From JAGTVG01 sp942491935 (GTDB lineage Bacteria > Bacteroidota > Bacteroidia > Cytophagales > Cyclobacteriaceae), in the NCBI GenBank assembly GCA_942491935.1, contig CALOCZ010000022.1, positions 18,413 to 82,412 of the forward strand: DNA of 64,000 nucleotides, written 5' to 3'. The notes beneath the pieces are model-generated. The model saw only the letters and a list, made by a program, of their open reading frames with translations, did no database searches and was not told the origin of the DNA. Positions 9,188-18,037 of the stretch are shown one piece after another. Numbering within the stretch: the first letter of the stretch is position 1; every line of letters begins with the position of its first letter. A program made the translations under genes and the position numbers.

Positions 9188-9304
9188 ATGAAAAGGATAT
9201 TTGGAGTTTTATTAGTGGTGTTTGTTCTGCTAATCGCAGGAGGATGTATGGATAAAGAGGAACCGCAGCCACAACCCAAGGTCCCACCACCAATTCAGCA
9301 ATAA
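9188..9304 (+). CDS. 38-residue lipoprotein
   Basis: Starts MKRIFGVLLVVFVLLIAGGC with an 'IAGGC' lipobox, so only about 18 residues remain after cleavage: MDKEEPQPQPKVPPPIQQ, a proline/glutamine-rich tail. The size resembles small entericidin-like lipoproteins in scale but there is no sequence tie to them. A good promoter box lies just upstream. The function is unknown. Confidence 0.65.
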   Translation: MKRIFGVLLVVFVLLIAGGCMDKEEPQPQPKVPPPIQQ

Positions 9305-9337
9305 GCATCATTTGGAACTCTTCTAAAAAAAGCTGGT

Positions 9338-9529
9338 TTAGTTAAATTTTTTCTTAACCAGATAATTCAGCCCCATAGCCAATACCCACAGGGCCAATGC
9401 GACAGCTCCATATTCAAAGGAATAAAGGCTCGATCGCAGGCTGATCCATAATGCGCCAACAGAAGTTATTATCAGAATCCAGACCAGAATTTTCAGTGCT
9501 TGTGGGAGTATGTTTTCTTTTTTATTCAA
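9338..9529 (-). CDS. Small two-helix membrane protein
   Basis: A 63-residue frame with two hydrophobic helices ('ILVWILIITSVGALWISL' and 'YGAVALALWVLAMGLNYLV') and a basic C-terminus KKKFN. The only usable start is a TTG at 9529, because an in-frame TAA lies just upstream, so either the start is non-ATG or the gene is damaged. It is divergent from the barrel gene at 9623. No family is recognised. Confidence 0.45.
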   Translation of the reverse strand: MNKKENILPQALKILVWILIITSVGALWISLRSSLYSFEYGAVALALWVLAMGLNYLVKKKFN

Positions 9530-9622
9530 TGCTTATTGCCTAGCTTTATAATGTATTACTCAAAAATAGTAAAAAACCCCTGGTTTTTGTTTAAATTAAC
9601 TCAAACGAGATTATTAAAATAT

Positions 9623-10945
9623 ATGAAACCAATCCTGACAATTGTATTTATTTTTTTGACCTTAAAGGCATTATCACAGCCATGGCCGGGGTATAATACC
9701 AGTAAGTATGCCGGGATCCATTCCTTACCCTACCAGCCGGAAATTCATTCTGTTATGCCATCAGATTGGGATATAAATGTTTTTAGTACAAACCTGACTT
9801 TCTTCAATGAAAATTTCTTCGGCGTGGATCCAATGGAGGAACTTTCAAGTGGTAATATAAGCGGTATTAGTGACGCGTCGAAAAACAGAACCGGATTAGT
9901 AAATGCTGTAATTCAATTCCCTTCAGTCGCCTATAGATTAAACGAAAAATCAACTGTTGGATTTTCATGGAGACTCAGGGCCTTAATGGTTTCCAATATA
10001 TCCAATGGCCAGTTAAGCAATTTTATTCATAATATCCAGAATTCAGATGGAGAGCCTGCATCTTTTACCAGTGAATTTGCTAGTGGATTAATAACGACCT
10101 GGGGCAGTTACGGTTTTTTCTATTCTAGAGAGATCCTGAATAAAAAAAGGAATAAACTTTATGCCGGGGTAAGCTTAAATATATTAAGTGGAGGCGGCAC
10201 AGCTTATCTGGACTTGTCTAATATAAATTTCAATTACAGTGACGGGATATTATCTGATGTGGATCTACGTTTTAGAATGGCTGTAACAGAAGAAATAGAT
10301 AAATTTTTAAATGAAGACAAGATTCCTTTGTTCAGCAAAATAGGTTTGGGTGCAGATTTTGGAATCAATTATGTGAAGACAGATGAGTCAGGAGATGATT
10401 ATCTATATAAATTTGGGCTGGGTGTAACTGGATTGGGTAAAGTCAATTATAACACTTCATTAGCCAACCAGGTGGATGTTAAGGTCGACCAGATTTCGAA
10501 ATCGTCATTTTCCGGAATTGAATCCTTTTCCCAACTTATGGATACCTTGACTACTAATTTTGATATAAATAATGCTTCATTTGACCAACTTAGCACTAGG
10601 ACACCAACAATTATTAATTTGTACGGCGATGTTCGCCTGCACGATCGATTCTATTTACACGTAGCCTTTACAAGACAAATCACGTACTTTGGAAAAGAAA
10701 AATTTGACCAATTCACCTTTAACCAATTTTATATAGTGCCAAAGTATGAAACAAGAAAAATTGGTGTATACCTTCCTTTTACCTATAATAAATTCTTAAA
10801 CCTGGAATCGGGCGTTGCTTTCAGATGGAAACCCCTGATAATTGGATCTGGCAATATATTCAGCTATCTTTTTCAGGGCAGTGAAAGTACGAACCTGGAT
10901 ATCTATCTGGCTACGCGGATTATGCTCAACCGGAAGAAAAAATGA
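9623..10945 (+). CDS. Outer-membrane protein, DUF5723-like
   Basis: A 440-residue exported protein starting MKPILTIVFIFLTLKALSQP, a signal peptide with cleavage after 'ALS'. The longer frame from 9500 lacks a signal and is not chosen. The mature part is rich in alternating strands ('WDINVFSTNLTFFNENFFGV', 'GVSLNILSGGGTAYLDL') as in beta-barrels of the DUF5723 group found across Bacteroidota. There is no enzymatic motif. It is followed by htpG after about 300 bp with its own upstream signals, so it is probably monocistronic. Confidence 0.7.
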   Translation: MKPILTIVFIFLTLKALSQPWPGYNTSKYAGIHSLPYQPEIHSVMPSDWDINVFSTNLTFFNENFFGVDPMEELSSGNISGISDASKNRTGLVNAVIQFPSVAYRLNEKSTVGFSWRLRALMVSNISNGQLSNFIHNIQNSDGEPASFTSEFASGLITTWGSYGFFYSREILNKKRNKLYAGVSLNILSGGGTAYLDLSNINFNYSDGILSDVDLRFRMAVTEEIDKFLNEDKIPLFSKIGLGADFGINYVKTDESGDDYLYKFGLGVTGLGKVNYNTSLANQVDVKVDQISKSSFSGIESFSQLMDTLTTNFDINNASFDQLSTRTPTIINLYGDVRLHDRFYLHVAFTRQITYFGKEKFDQFTFNQFYIVPKYETRKIGVYLPFTYNKFLNLESGVAFRWKPLIIGSGNIFSYLFQGSESTNLDIYLATRIMLNRKKK

Positions 10946-11253
10946 AGCATACGCCATTTCAAATGAATTTGATTTACCTGTCCTGGATCGTTTAATAAAA
11001 CTTCCATTCAGATCTTTTGTAATTAACGATTCTGGAATTTCACGGACATATAATTTTATTCACATTCATCGAATATATATTATGAACTTGCAATATTATA
11101 TGGCGATATGGTGATAGTGAGATCAATAAATTTTGACATCAATATTGGACATAAATTCAATATTGACTGACAACCTGACAGTTTTTCACCCTTTCATCTA
11201 AGTGGAATGATATTTGACCACTGACAGCTAGAAAAAAATGAACCATAAATAAT
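10946..11253 (+). promoter_or_regulatory. htpG upstream region with three CTGACA repeats
   Basis: No gene is seen in this 308-bp spacer. Close to htpG the hexamer CTGACA occurs three times (11167-11172, 11175-11180, 11221-11226), and GATATTTG near 11208 resembles a -7 box with one mismatch. The repeats may form a heat-shock control site; this is inference from position only. Confidence 0.35.
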
Positions 11254-13128
11254 ATGAAAGAAAAAGGAAGTATCTCAATACACACGGAGAACATATTTCC
11301 CATTATAAAGAAATTCTTATATTCTGATCATGAGATTTTCTTAAGGGAATTGGTGTCAAACGGAATTGATGCCACACAAAAATTGCAGGGACTGGCTTCG
11401 ATTAATGAATTCCAGGGTGAACTGGGAGATCTGAAGGTCAAAGTGTCAGTAGACAAGAAAAAGAAGACCATTACTGTAAGTGATAATGGTATAGGGATGA
11501 CCGCAGAGGAGATCAAGAAATATATCAACCAAATAGCTTTTTCAGGAGCTGCGGAGTTTGTTGAGAAATTTAAAGAGAAAGGTGATGAAAGCCAGATTAT
11601 TGGATTCTTTGGATTAGGTTTTTATTCATCCTTTATGGTTGCTGACCAGGTTGAGATCATTACCAAGTCCTATCAGGAAGGTTCTGAACCTGCCAGATGG
11701 ATTTGTGACGGGTCAACCGAATTCGAAATTTCTTCTACTGTAAAAAAGGATCGTGGAACAGACGTAATTCTACATGTCAATAAAGATAATGAGGAGTTTC
11801 TTGAAGATCACAGAATCCAGCAGATACTTGATAAGTATTGCAAATTTCTACCCATTCCTGTTGTCTTTGGCGATAAAGAAGAAACTGTTAAGGATGATAA
11901 AGGTAAAGAAAAGAAGGTTAAGAAAGAGAATGTTATCAATAATACAAAACCCATCTGGACAAAATCGCCAAATGATTTAAAAGATGAGGATTATTTAAGT
12001 TTTTATAAGGAATTGTACCCGTTCTCTGAAGATCCGCTATTCTGGATCCATCTGAATGTGGATTATCCATTCAATCTAACTGGCATTTTATATTTCCCCA
12101 AGATAAAGAATGATTTTGAGATCAATAAGAATAAGATCCAGTTGTATTCCAGGCAGGTGTTTATCACCGATGAGGTAAAAGATATTGTGCCTGAGTTCTT
12201 AATGCTGTTGCATGGTGTGATAGATTCACCGGATATACCGTTGAATGTATCCAGAAGTTTTCTGCAATCTGATGGTAATGTAAAAAAGATCAATGCACAC
12301 ATAACCAAGAAGGTAGCTGATAAGCTTGGTGAACTGTATAAAAAAGACAGGGAAGCCTATGAGAAGAAGTGGGATGACCTGAGCATATTTGTGAAATATG
12401 GTATGATCACAGAAGAAAAGTTCTATGAAAAGGCAAAGGATTTTGTTTTACATAAGAATACAGATGGGAAGTATTTCACAATATATGAATATCGGGAAAA
12501 AATAAAGACCAATCAGACTGATAAAGATAAAAAGGTGGTACATCTGTATACGAATGATCCGGCAAAACAGGATGGATATATCCAATCCGTAAAAGGAAAA
12601 GGATATGATGTGCTGATCATGGACGGTGTTCTGGATAGCCATTTTATTAACAACCTTGAAATGAAGGTTGAAAATACAGCCTGGAAGCGTGTTGATTCTG
12701 AAACCATCGACAAATTGGTCGATACAGATGAGAAAAAGGAAAGTGTCCTGACCGAAGAGCAGGAAAAGGGATTGAAAGAGCTATTCGAGAAAGCTATCGA
12801 TAATAAGAATGTTACATTCAGCATAGAACCTTTACCTGTAGATGAAATGCCAGTTGTAATTACTTTATCTGAGTTCATGAGAAGAATGAAAGATATGTCA
12901 GCAACCGGCGGAGGTGGAATGGGTATGTGGAATATGCCAGAACAATTGAATGCGGTTATTAATGGGAATCACCCCTTGATCAATAAGATTGTTGAGGCGA
13001 AAAGAGAGGATAAAAAATCCAAACTGGCGCGTCAGGCATATGACCTTGGATTACTTGCCCAGAATATGCTGAGTGGGGGCGGACTCACAGATTTTATTAA
13101 AAGAAGCGTAGATATCGCGTCAAAGTAA
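11254..13128 (+). CDS. htpG: Molecular chaperone HtpG (bacterial Hsp90)
   Basis: A 624-residue cytosolic ATP-dependent chaperone. The N-terminal GHKL ATPase domain shows 'RELVSNGIDA' (31-40), DNGIGM (77-82) and the lid segment 'GFFGLGFYSSFMVAD'. The middle domain has 'YPFNLTGILYFPK' and 'RQVFITDEVKDIVPEFL' with the catalytic-loop arginine region 'NVSRSFLQ'. The C-terminal dimer domain is complete, with a glycine/methionine stretch GGGGMGMWNMP before it. SNGIDA replaces the commoner SNASDA. The ATG at 11254 gives the full domain. A strong terminator follows. Confidence 0.96.
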   Translation: MKEKGSISIHTENIFPIIKKFLYSDHEIFLRELVSNGIDATQKLQGLASINEFQGELGDLKVKVSVDKKKKTITVSDNGIGMTAEEIKKYINQIAFSGAAEFVEKFKEKGDESQIIGFFGLGFYSSFMVADQVEIITKSYQEGSEPARWICDGSTEFEISSTVKKDRGTDVILHVNKDNEEFLEDHRIQQILDKYCKFLPIPVVFGDKEETVKDDKGKEKKVKKENVINNTKPIWTKSPNDLKDEDYLSFYKELYPFSEDPLFWIHLNVDYPFNLTGILYFPKIKNDFEINKNKIQLYSRQVFITDEVKDIVPEFLMLLHGVIDSPDIPLNVSRSFLQSDGNVKKINAHITKKVADKLGELYKKDREAYEKKWDDLSIFVKYGMITEEKFYEKAKDFVLHKNTDGKYFTIYEYREKIKTNQTDKDKKVVHLYTNDPAKQDGYIQSVKGKGYDVLIMDGVLDSHFINNLEMKVENTAWKRVDSETIDKLVDTDEKKESVLTEEQEKGLKELFEKAIDNKNVTFSIEPLPVDEMPVVITLSEFMRRMKDMSATGGGGMGMWNMPEQLNAVINGNHPLINKIVEAKREDKKSKLARQAYDLGLLAQNMLSGGGLTDFIKRSVDIASK

Positions 13129-13159
13129 TTATATAGTCCTAAAAGTACAAATTCATTTT

Positions 13160-13187
13160 AAGAGGCTGCTCCCAAAAGCAGCCTCTT
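13160..13187 (+). terminator. Rho-independent terminator after htpG
   Basis: AAGAGGCTGC (13160-13169) pairs perfectly with GCAGCCTCTT (13178-13187) around an 8-nt loop and is followed by GCTTTTAG. It lies 32 bp after the htpG stop. The stem core GAGGCTGC is shared with the hairpin at 34638. Confidence 0.8.
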
Positions 13188-13445
13188 GCTTTTAGGTCAG
13201 GCCAAAGATTGAATTTTTTTTTGAACCAAATATCCTGGCCTTCTGTTGAGAGTGCAAAACAATCCCATAGGTAATCTTAATATCGGCCTTTAATTTCTGT
13301 GTTACTGCTACTAAAGAAAGCATTGGCCAGGCTATCAAGATTTAATTCGTCTGGTAAATTTAGATCTAATGATGCAGGCTTAGGGCGCTGTTTTATTCCT
13401 TTTGGCTCACATGTGATTAACAATCTCAACACCAGTCTATTAATG
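13188..13445. other. Intergenic region, no gene supported
   Basis: Short frames exist (one of 66 codons from 13299) but start without a signal and match nothing known to me. No RNA or repeat is seen. Confidence 0.4.
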
Positions 13446-14315
13446 TTAAATTATCTTATAGTTTTTATACTCAAAGGGCATAAAACCGAAATGATCTAAG
13501 ACCCATTTTTTGAATCGGTACTTCGGTGACATTTTATTAATAGTCAGGTCATGATCAAAATGCCAGTTTATTTCGGCAATTCTTTTTTTGATTACTTCAG
13601 GATGAGATCCTTCAAATTTTTCCAGTAGGTCAACGCTCCCGTAGTCAAACTCATTAGCCTTGTAATCATAGTGATCCTTTATCTTATCTGAATCATAATA
13701 TCTGAATGAATTCTTACGCTTCTCATACTGGATTTTTGGATGCTTGACTAATCCATAATGGTAGATGAAGGCATCAACTTGTTTTACTGATAGTTTTTTA
13801 TTATCTCCTTTTCTGAATCCCTGAGCGTCCTTGTAAGAATATACGGATGGATCATTACGGATCACCCGGATCTCTTTTCGATACCACATTGGTGAGGTTG
13901 TTATATAATCATAGGAGCCAAAGAAATGTAGATAATTTAGCAATAATCCATCTACTTCAGGATAATCCTTCCATTTATGCATGGCTTCATTTAGGGGGTC
14001 GAGGTATTTTTCATGTAGTACCTCATCACCCTGGACATAAATACACCAGTCCGTATCATCTGGTATCATCTTTAGTGCTTTATCAGTTTCCATAGCAAGC
14101 ACCTTGCCGCCGTCCTGAATAGAATCGTCCCATATAGTTTCCTGAATTTGAATTCGAGAGTCAATAGATTTTATCAGATCCAGGGTCTGATCTTCAGAAT
14201 GACCCACTGCTATATAGAAATCATCACAAATTGGTAATATTGATTTGATAGATTCTACAACAGGATAATCATATTTTATGGCATTACGAATAAAACTGAA
14301 ACCACTAACCTTCAT
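13446..14315 (-). CDS. Glycosyltransferase-like protein (GT-A fold)
   Basis: A 289-residue protein starting MKVSGFSFIRNAIKYDYPVV. 'SFIRNAIKYDYPVVESIKSI' and 'CDDFYIAVGHSEDQTLDLI' are the nucleotide-sugar-binding start of GT2-type enzymes, and 'DTDWCIYVQGDEVLHE' holds a D-x-D-like element (QGDE). It probably acts at the cytoplasmic side on cell-surface sugars. The ATG at 14315 is chosen over an upstream start at 14348 because the fold begins there. It lies 33 bp downstream of the acetyltransferase stop and may share its transcript. The acceptor is unknown. Confidence 0.75.
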   Translation of the reverse strand: MKVSGFSFIRNAIKYDYPVVESIKSILPICDDFYIAVGHSEDQTLDLIKSIDSRIQIQETIWDDSIQDGGKVLAMETDKALKMIPDDTDWCIYVQGDEVLHEKYLDPLNEAMHKWKDYPEVDGLLLNYLHFFGSYDYITTSPMWYRKEIRVIRNDPSVYSYKDAQGFRKGDNKKLSVKQVDAFIYHYGLVKHPKIQYEKRKNSFRYYDSDKIKDHYDYKANEFDYGSVDLLEKFEGSHPEVIKKRIAEINWHFDHDLTINKMSPKYRFKKWVLDHFGFMPFEYKNYKII

Positions 14316-14348
14316 TTTTTCTTGTAATTTATGGACGAAGAAACTCAA

Positions 14349-14861
14349 TTAAGATTGAAATTCCTCCCTGAGCAGGGCGTATATTATTTCATCTCTGAAA
14401 ACATTGTTCTTAATCACAGATTTTACCAGGACTGCTTCCTTTCTGAATCCGACCTTTTCGACAACCCTTTGAGAGGCAATATTGAAATCAAAAATTGGTG
14501 CAATAATGCGGTTGATATCAAAAGTGTTGAACATATAATCTACGAATTGTTTTACCGCCAGGGTCATTATACCATTACCCCAATAAGCCTCTCCCAGAAA
14601 GTATCCTATTTCCATTGTTTTCCGGTACACATCTTCCTTGCGCTTGAGGCCAATACCACCGGCTACCTTTCCATCGACAATAACAGCCATGTGTTCAGGA
14701 GGATCAATTCTGGAGCTGTACCTGATCCATTTTACAGCTTCTTCAAAGGTATAAGGGCTAGGGAACTGGTCTAATACATTGTTGAAGATCTTAATATTAT
14801 TGGCTTGTGTGGCCAGATCCTCTTCATCTCCTGCCTGGTATTTTCGAACAGAAATTTCCAT
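14349..14861 (-). CDS. GNAT N-acetyltransferase (RimJ/RimL type)
   Basis: A 170-residue acetyl-CoA-dependent transferase. Strand-helix order of the fold is visible: 'ISVRKYQAGDEEDLATQAN' at the start, 'MAVIVDGKVAGGIGLKRKED', 'EIGYFLGEAYWGNGIMTLAV' with the acetyl-CoA loop, and 'INRIIAPIFDFNIASQRVVEKVGFRKEA' split over two strands. This spacing fits the Acetyltransf_3 group, which acetylates protein N-termini or small amines; the substrate cannot be read. It is upstream of the glycosyltransferase on the same strand. Confidence 0.85.
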   Translation of the reverse strand: MEISVRKYQAGDEEDLATQANNIKIFNNVLDQFPSPYTFEEAVKWIRYSSRIDPPEHMAVIVDGKVAGGIGLKRKEDVYRKTMEIGYFLGEAYWGNGIMTLAVKQFVDYMFNTFDINRIIAPIFDFNIASQRVVEKVGFRKEAVLVKSVIKNNVFRDEIIYALLREEFQS

Positions 14862-15002
14862 TGTATTTTTTTATAAAGGTGTAAAAAAATCAGCCATTAG
14901 TAAAGAAAGGACTTTTCTAAATTTTCTTTTTGATAGCAAAATTTGATAATAAGACCATTGATTTTAGGGTTATTTAATATCATATTTAAAAATTGAATCT
15001 TA

Positions 15003-15374
15003 TTGACTATTGCACTTATAAACAACAATGAAGACTCCGCAGGTCTCATCAAACTTGCTAAAGTAACCTTATGGACTATTCTTATCGTTGGATCCGTATT
15101 AATCCTGAAGTTCTTTGGTAATCTGATTAAGCCACTGGTGGTACTCATCACATTAGCCATTTGGGGGACAATCTGGGGGGTATTGGGAATGATAATATCC
15201 GTTCCGGTGACTTCAATTCTGGTGATTGTTCTGGCCCAGTTCAAAGAGACCCGGAATATTGCCATTCTTCTTTCTGAAGCAGGAAATATTGAGAATATGG
15301 TTGTTCCGGAGCGTGAGCCGAACATGACAACTCCTGCCCACCTGCAGTTCTGGAAATATTGGAAAAGCAAGTAG
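15003..15374 (+). pseudogene. AI-2E family transporter copy lacking its middle
   Basis: Only 123 residues, and the frame opens with TTG; no ATG is in frame. Residues 14-45 ('LIKLAKVTLWTILIVGSVLI' then 'LKFFGNLIKPLVV') match the first membrane helices of the full AI-2E protein at 46529, and the next residues ('LAIWGTIWGVLGMIISVPVT') match that protein's last helix and end ('ETRNIAILLSEAGNIE' against 'STRYLAILLSEKGEIP'). About 230 residues are missing between KPLVV and LITLAIW, in frame. It cannot form the usual eight-helix exporter. It reads as a deletion relic of a paralogue. Confidence 0.75.
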
Positions 15375-15471
15375 ACCGGTCGGTTTACCCTTGAATAAAC
15401 AGATGATAGAAGTGAGATGTTAATTGTATGTCATGGATGAGAGATCAGATGCTTAAGTTAAATGCTTTCTA

Positions 15472-15849
15472 TTAGTAGAGGTCTTCATCCCTTTCCAACA
15501 ATAAAATCGAAGCCTGGGGAACAATATACAGCTTTTCGTTTTCATAATTTACCTCCACAGCCCCGTTCTGAATGAAAATAGCAAGATCACCTTCCTTGGC
15601 CTGGAGCGGGATATACCTTATCTCATCCGTTTTATCTTTCCAGGGCTCATCATCTTCTGCCGGTAATGGGATCGGATAACCCGGACCTATTTTGATCACA
15701 TAACCAGTCTGTACTTTTTCTTTCTCTTTTACACCTGGTGGCAGATACAGTCCGCTTTGCGTTTTGTCGGTGGATTTTTTGGGTCTGATCAATACCCTGT
15801 CGCCTACAACAATTAATTTTTTAAGTCTGTTATCTGATGTCAGCTTCAT
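15472..15849 (-). CDS. GroES-family co-chaperonin-like protein
   Basis: A 125-residue cytosolic protein. 'VVGDRVLIRPKKSTDKTQSG' then LYLPPGV is the start of the GroES fold, with the mobile-loop region 'TDKTQSGLYLPPGVKEKEKV' and a later 'GYVIKIGPGYP'. It is longer than true GroES (about 95) because of an insert with 'PLPAEDDEPWKDKTDEIRY', as in a second GroES-like gene often present in Bacteroidota away from groEL. No groEL is nearby, so it may not serve GroEL. The start is ATG at 15849. Confidence 0.8.
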   Translation of the reverse strand: MKLTSDNRLKKLIVVGDRVLIRPKKSTDKTQSGLYLPPGVKEKEKVQTGYVIKIGPGYPIPLPAEDDEPWKDKTDEIRYIPLQAKEGDLAIFIQNGAVEVNYENEKLYIVPQASILLLERDEDLY

Positions 15850-15902
15850 GCCCGGTTGGTTTAATTTCAGGTAATTTAGTTCATATATTGCTAAAAAGAA
15901 AA

Positions 15903-15940
15903 ATCCCGCTCCTGTATTCAGTATAATGCAGAAGCGGGAT
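15903..15940 (-). terminator. Rho-independent terminator after the M3 peptidase gene
   Basis: ATCCCGCT (15903-15910) pairs with AGCGGGAT (15933-15940); the loop itself pairs in part (CTGTATT with AATGCAG, one G-U pair). On the minus strand the stem is followed by a T-rich run (TTTTTCTTTTT). It lies 13 bp beyond the peptidase stop. Confidence 0.8.
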
Positions 15941-15953
15941 CTTAAACCTTTAT

Positions 15954-17882
15954 CTATCCAATCTCATCAAGAATGGCTTCGATGTCATCCATTACTTTGT
16001 TCATTCTGGCCATGGTAACCTCGAATGGTTCGTCCGTTTCCATATCTATCCCTACTTTTTTCAAGGTAGGAATGGCATATTCTGAACTACCACTTGATAG
16101 AAAATCGATATAATTATCAACCATTTCTTCACCGCCATTTAGCATCTGTTCGGCAAGCATGGTAGAGGCAGTAAAAGAAGTACTGTACTGGAACACGTAG
16201 AAATTATAATAGAAATGAGGGATATAGGCCCATTCTATAGCATAAACGTCGTCAATAACCATTACACCATCTTCATGACCATAATATTTCTTTAATATCT
16301 CCAGGTATATCTCACTAAATTTTTCTCCAGTCAGACTTTCCCCCTTTTCTGCCAATTCATGAATCTTAAGTTCAAATTCAGCGAACTGTGTTTGTCTGAA
16401 CAGTGTGGCCCTGGCATTTTCCAGATAATTACCCAGAATGGAAAGTTTGATCTGTGGATCATCGATCTGTTTCAATACATGGTCCATCAATAAAGCCTCA
16501 TTGGCTGTCGATGCTACTTCGGCAAGAAAGATAGGATAATTTGCATTTATAAAAGGTTGGTTCTTGTTTGAGAAATAGGAATGCATGGTATGCCCAAGTT
16601 CGTGTGCCAGGGTACCGACGTCTTCATACTGGCCATTGTAATTCAGAAGAATATATGGGTGTACGTTGTAAGCTGATCCATTTGAATAGGCTCCGGACCG
16701 TTTGCCTGCATTTGGATACACATCGATCCAGCGTCCGTCAAATGCTTCCTGCAAGGTGTTTACATATTCATCACCCAGTACTGCTAGGGCCTTTTTGACC
16801 ATATCATAGCCTTCTTCATAGGAATATTTTAAGTCCACATCATTAACAAGCGGAGCATATATATCGTAGTAATGTAATTCATCGACACCCATCATCCTTT
16901 TCTTCAGATCCAGGTATCTGTGAAGTGTCGGGAGGTTTTTATTGGCATTTTCGATAAGTTTATGATAGACGCCCGTAGGAATATTATTGGAATTCAGGGA
17001 AGCTTCAAGGCAGGAATTATAGTTGCGCACATTTTTAACAAACATGTTTTCTTTTACCTTCCCGTATAGTTGAGTGCCAAGTGTCATTTTAAACTCATCC
17101 AGTTTTCCGAAAAAACTTTCAAATACCAATTTTCGGTCTTCCCTGTTCGTGCTGGCCCTCTGAAGAGCATATGTAGAGGCATCTAAAACTACTTTATCTC
17201 CACTGGCCAATGTCACTTCTGCCCTTGGCATTTCTGCATTGGAGAACACGCTGTAAATACTGCCGGAATTGCCCTGCATGATACCGGCTTCAGCGATAAG
17301 ATTCTCCTCAGAAGCATTACGGGTATGTGTTTTCACACGATATACATTATCAATATACTGTCTGTATTTCTCCAGTTTTGGTTCTGTTTTGAAAAATCTA
17401 TTTAGTTTATGTTCCGGAATGGACAGGATCTCAGGATCAATATAAGCTGCTGCTGCGCCAAACTTAGTATACAACTGGTTGGCTTCCTGGTCCATCCCAA
17501 GGGGTTCTGATTCGCGGATATCGCTATCTGAAAGCATGGAAGCATAAGATCCGAACATAAAAAGTTCTTTGACTACACCTTCCAGATATTCTAATGCATT
17601 AAATAAATTGCTGGCAGATTTTCCTAAAGTCCCTTTATAATTGGCTACTTTCTCAAACTTTGTCGGCAAAGCTTCCTTAGCCATTTCCCAGTCTGCCTGG
17701 GTGGCATACATGTCTGTCAGTTTCCATTTGTAATTTTCAGGGATGTCGGCCCTTTCTTTTGTGGTTTGGGGGCCGTTACCTGCTTCTCCAGCCTTGTCCA
17801 CCGGAGCAGTACACTTCATTAGCATAAATATTGACATCATTACAATACTTAGGGTTTTAATGTTGTTTTTATAAGATTTCAT
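15954..17882 (-). CDS. M3-family oligoendopeptidase, lipoprotein
   Basis: A 642-residue zinc metallopeptidase of the PepF type that cuts short peptides. The signal peptide MKSYKNNIKTLSIVMMSIFM ends in 'LMKC', a lipobox with Cys24, so the enzyme is membrane-anchored outside the cytoplasm, unusual for classical PepF but common in Bacteroidota. The zinc site HELGH is at 427-431 and the third ligand lies in 'FLAEVASTANEALL'. The substrate-binding segment 'SGAYSNGSAYNVHPYILLNY' precedes it. It is a single gene with a good terminator. Confidence 0.9.
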   Translation of the reverse strand: MKSYKNNIKTLSIVMMSIFMLMKCTAPVDKAGEAGNGPQTTKERADIPENYKWKLTDMYATQADWEMAKEALPTKFEKVANYKGTLGKSASNLFNALEYLEGVVKELFMFGSYASMLSDSDIRESEPLGMDQEANQLYTKFGAAAAYIDPEILSIPEHKLNRFFKTEPKLEKYRQYIDNVYRVKTHTRNASEENLIAEAGIMQGNSGSIYSVFSNAEMPRAEVTLASGDKVVLDASTYALQRASTNREDRKLVFESFFGKLDEFKMTLGTQLYGKVKENMFVKNVRNYNSCLEASLNSNNIPTGVYHKLIENANKNLPTLHRYLDLKKRMMGVDELHYYDIYAPLVNDVDLKYSYEEGYDMVKKALAVLGDEYVNTLQEAFDGRWIDVYPNAGKRSGAYSNGSAYNVHPYILLNYNGQYEDVGTLAHELGHTMHSYFSNKNQPFINANYPIFLAEVASTANEALLMDHVLKQIDDPQIKLSILGNYLENARATLFRQTQFAEFELKIHELAEKGESLTGEKFSEIYLEILKKYYGHEDGVMVIDDVYAIEWAYIPHFYYNFYVFQYSTSFTASTMLAEQMLNGGEEMVDNYIDFLSSGSSEYAIPTLKKVGIDMETDEPFEVTMARMNKVMDDIEAILDEIG

Positions 17883-17953
17883 ATTAAAAAATATTTAGAA
17901 AACACTTTAAATAAAAAGCGTGTGAATTTACTTCTTTTCCTACTAAAATAGAA

Positions 17954-17992
17954 GTGAGATCATCTCAAAGGCTACCACTGAAATGATCTCAC
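17954..17992 (-). terminator. Hairpin after the sugar dehydrogenase gene
   Basis: GTGAGATCAT (17954-17963) pairs perfectly with ATGATCTCAC (17983-17992) over a 19-nt loop. It lies downstream of the 18038 stop on the minus strand. The following T-run is weak (TTCTATTTTAG), so termination is likely but not certain. Confidence 0.55.
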
Positions 17993-18037
17993 AGTTTATA
18001 TAACTTCTAAAAAGGCTTTTAATCCCTAATAGAGTGT

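Noticed and set aside
14331..14774. 147-codon plus-strand frame opposite the acetyltransferase
   Set aside because: Shadow of the well-supported GNAT gene on the minus strand.
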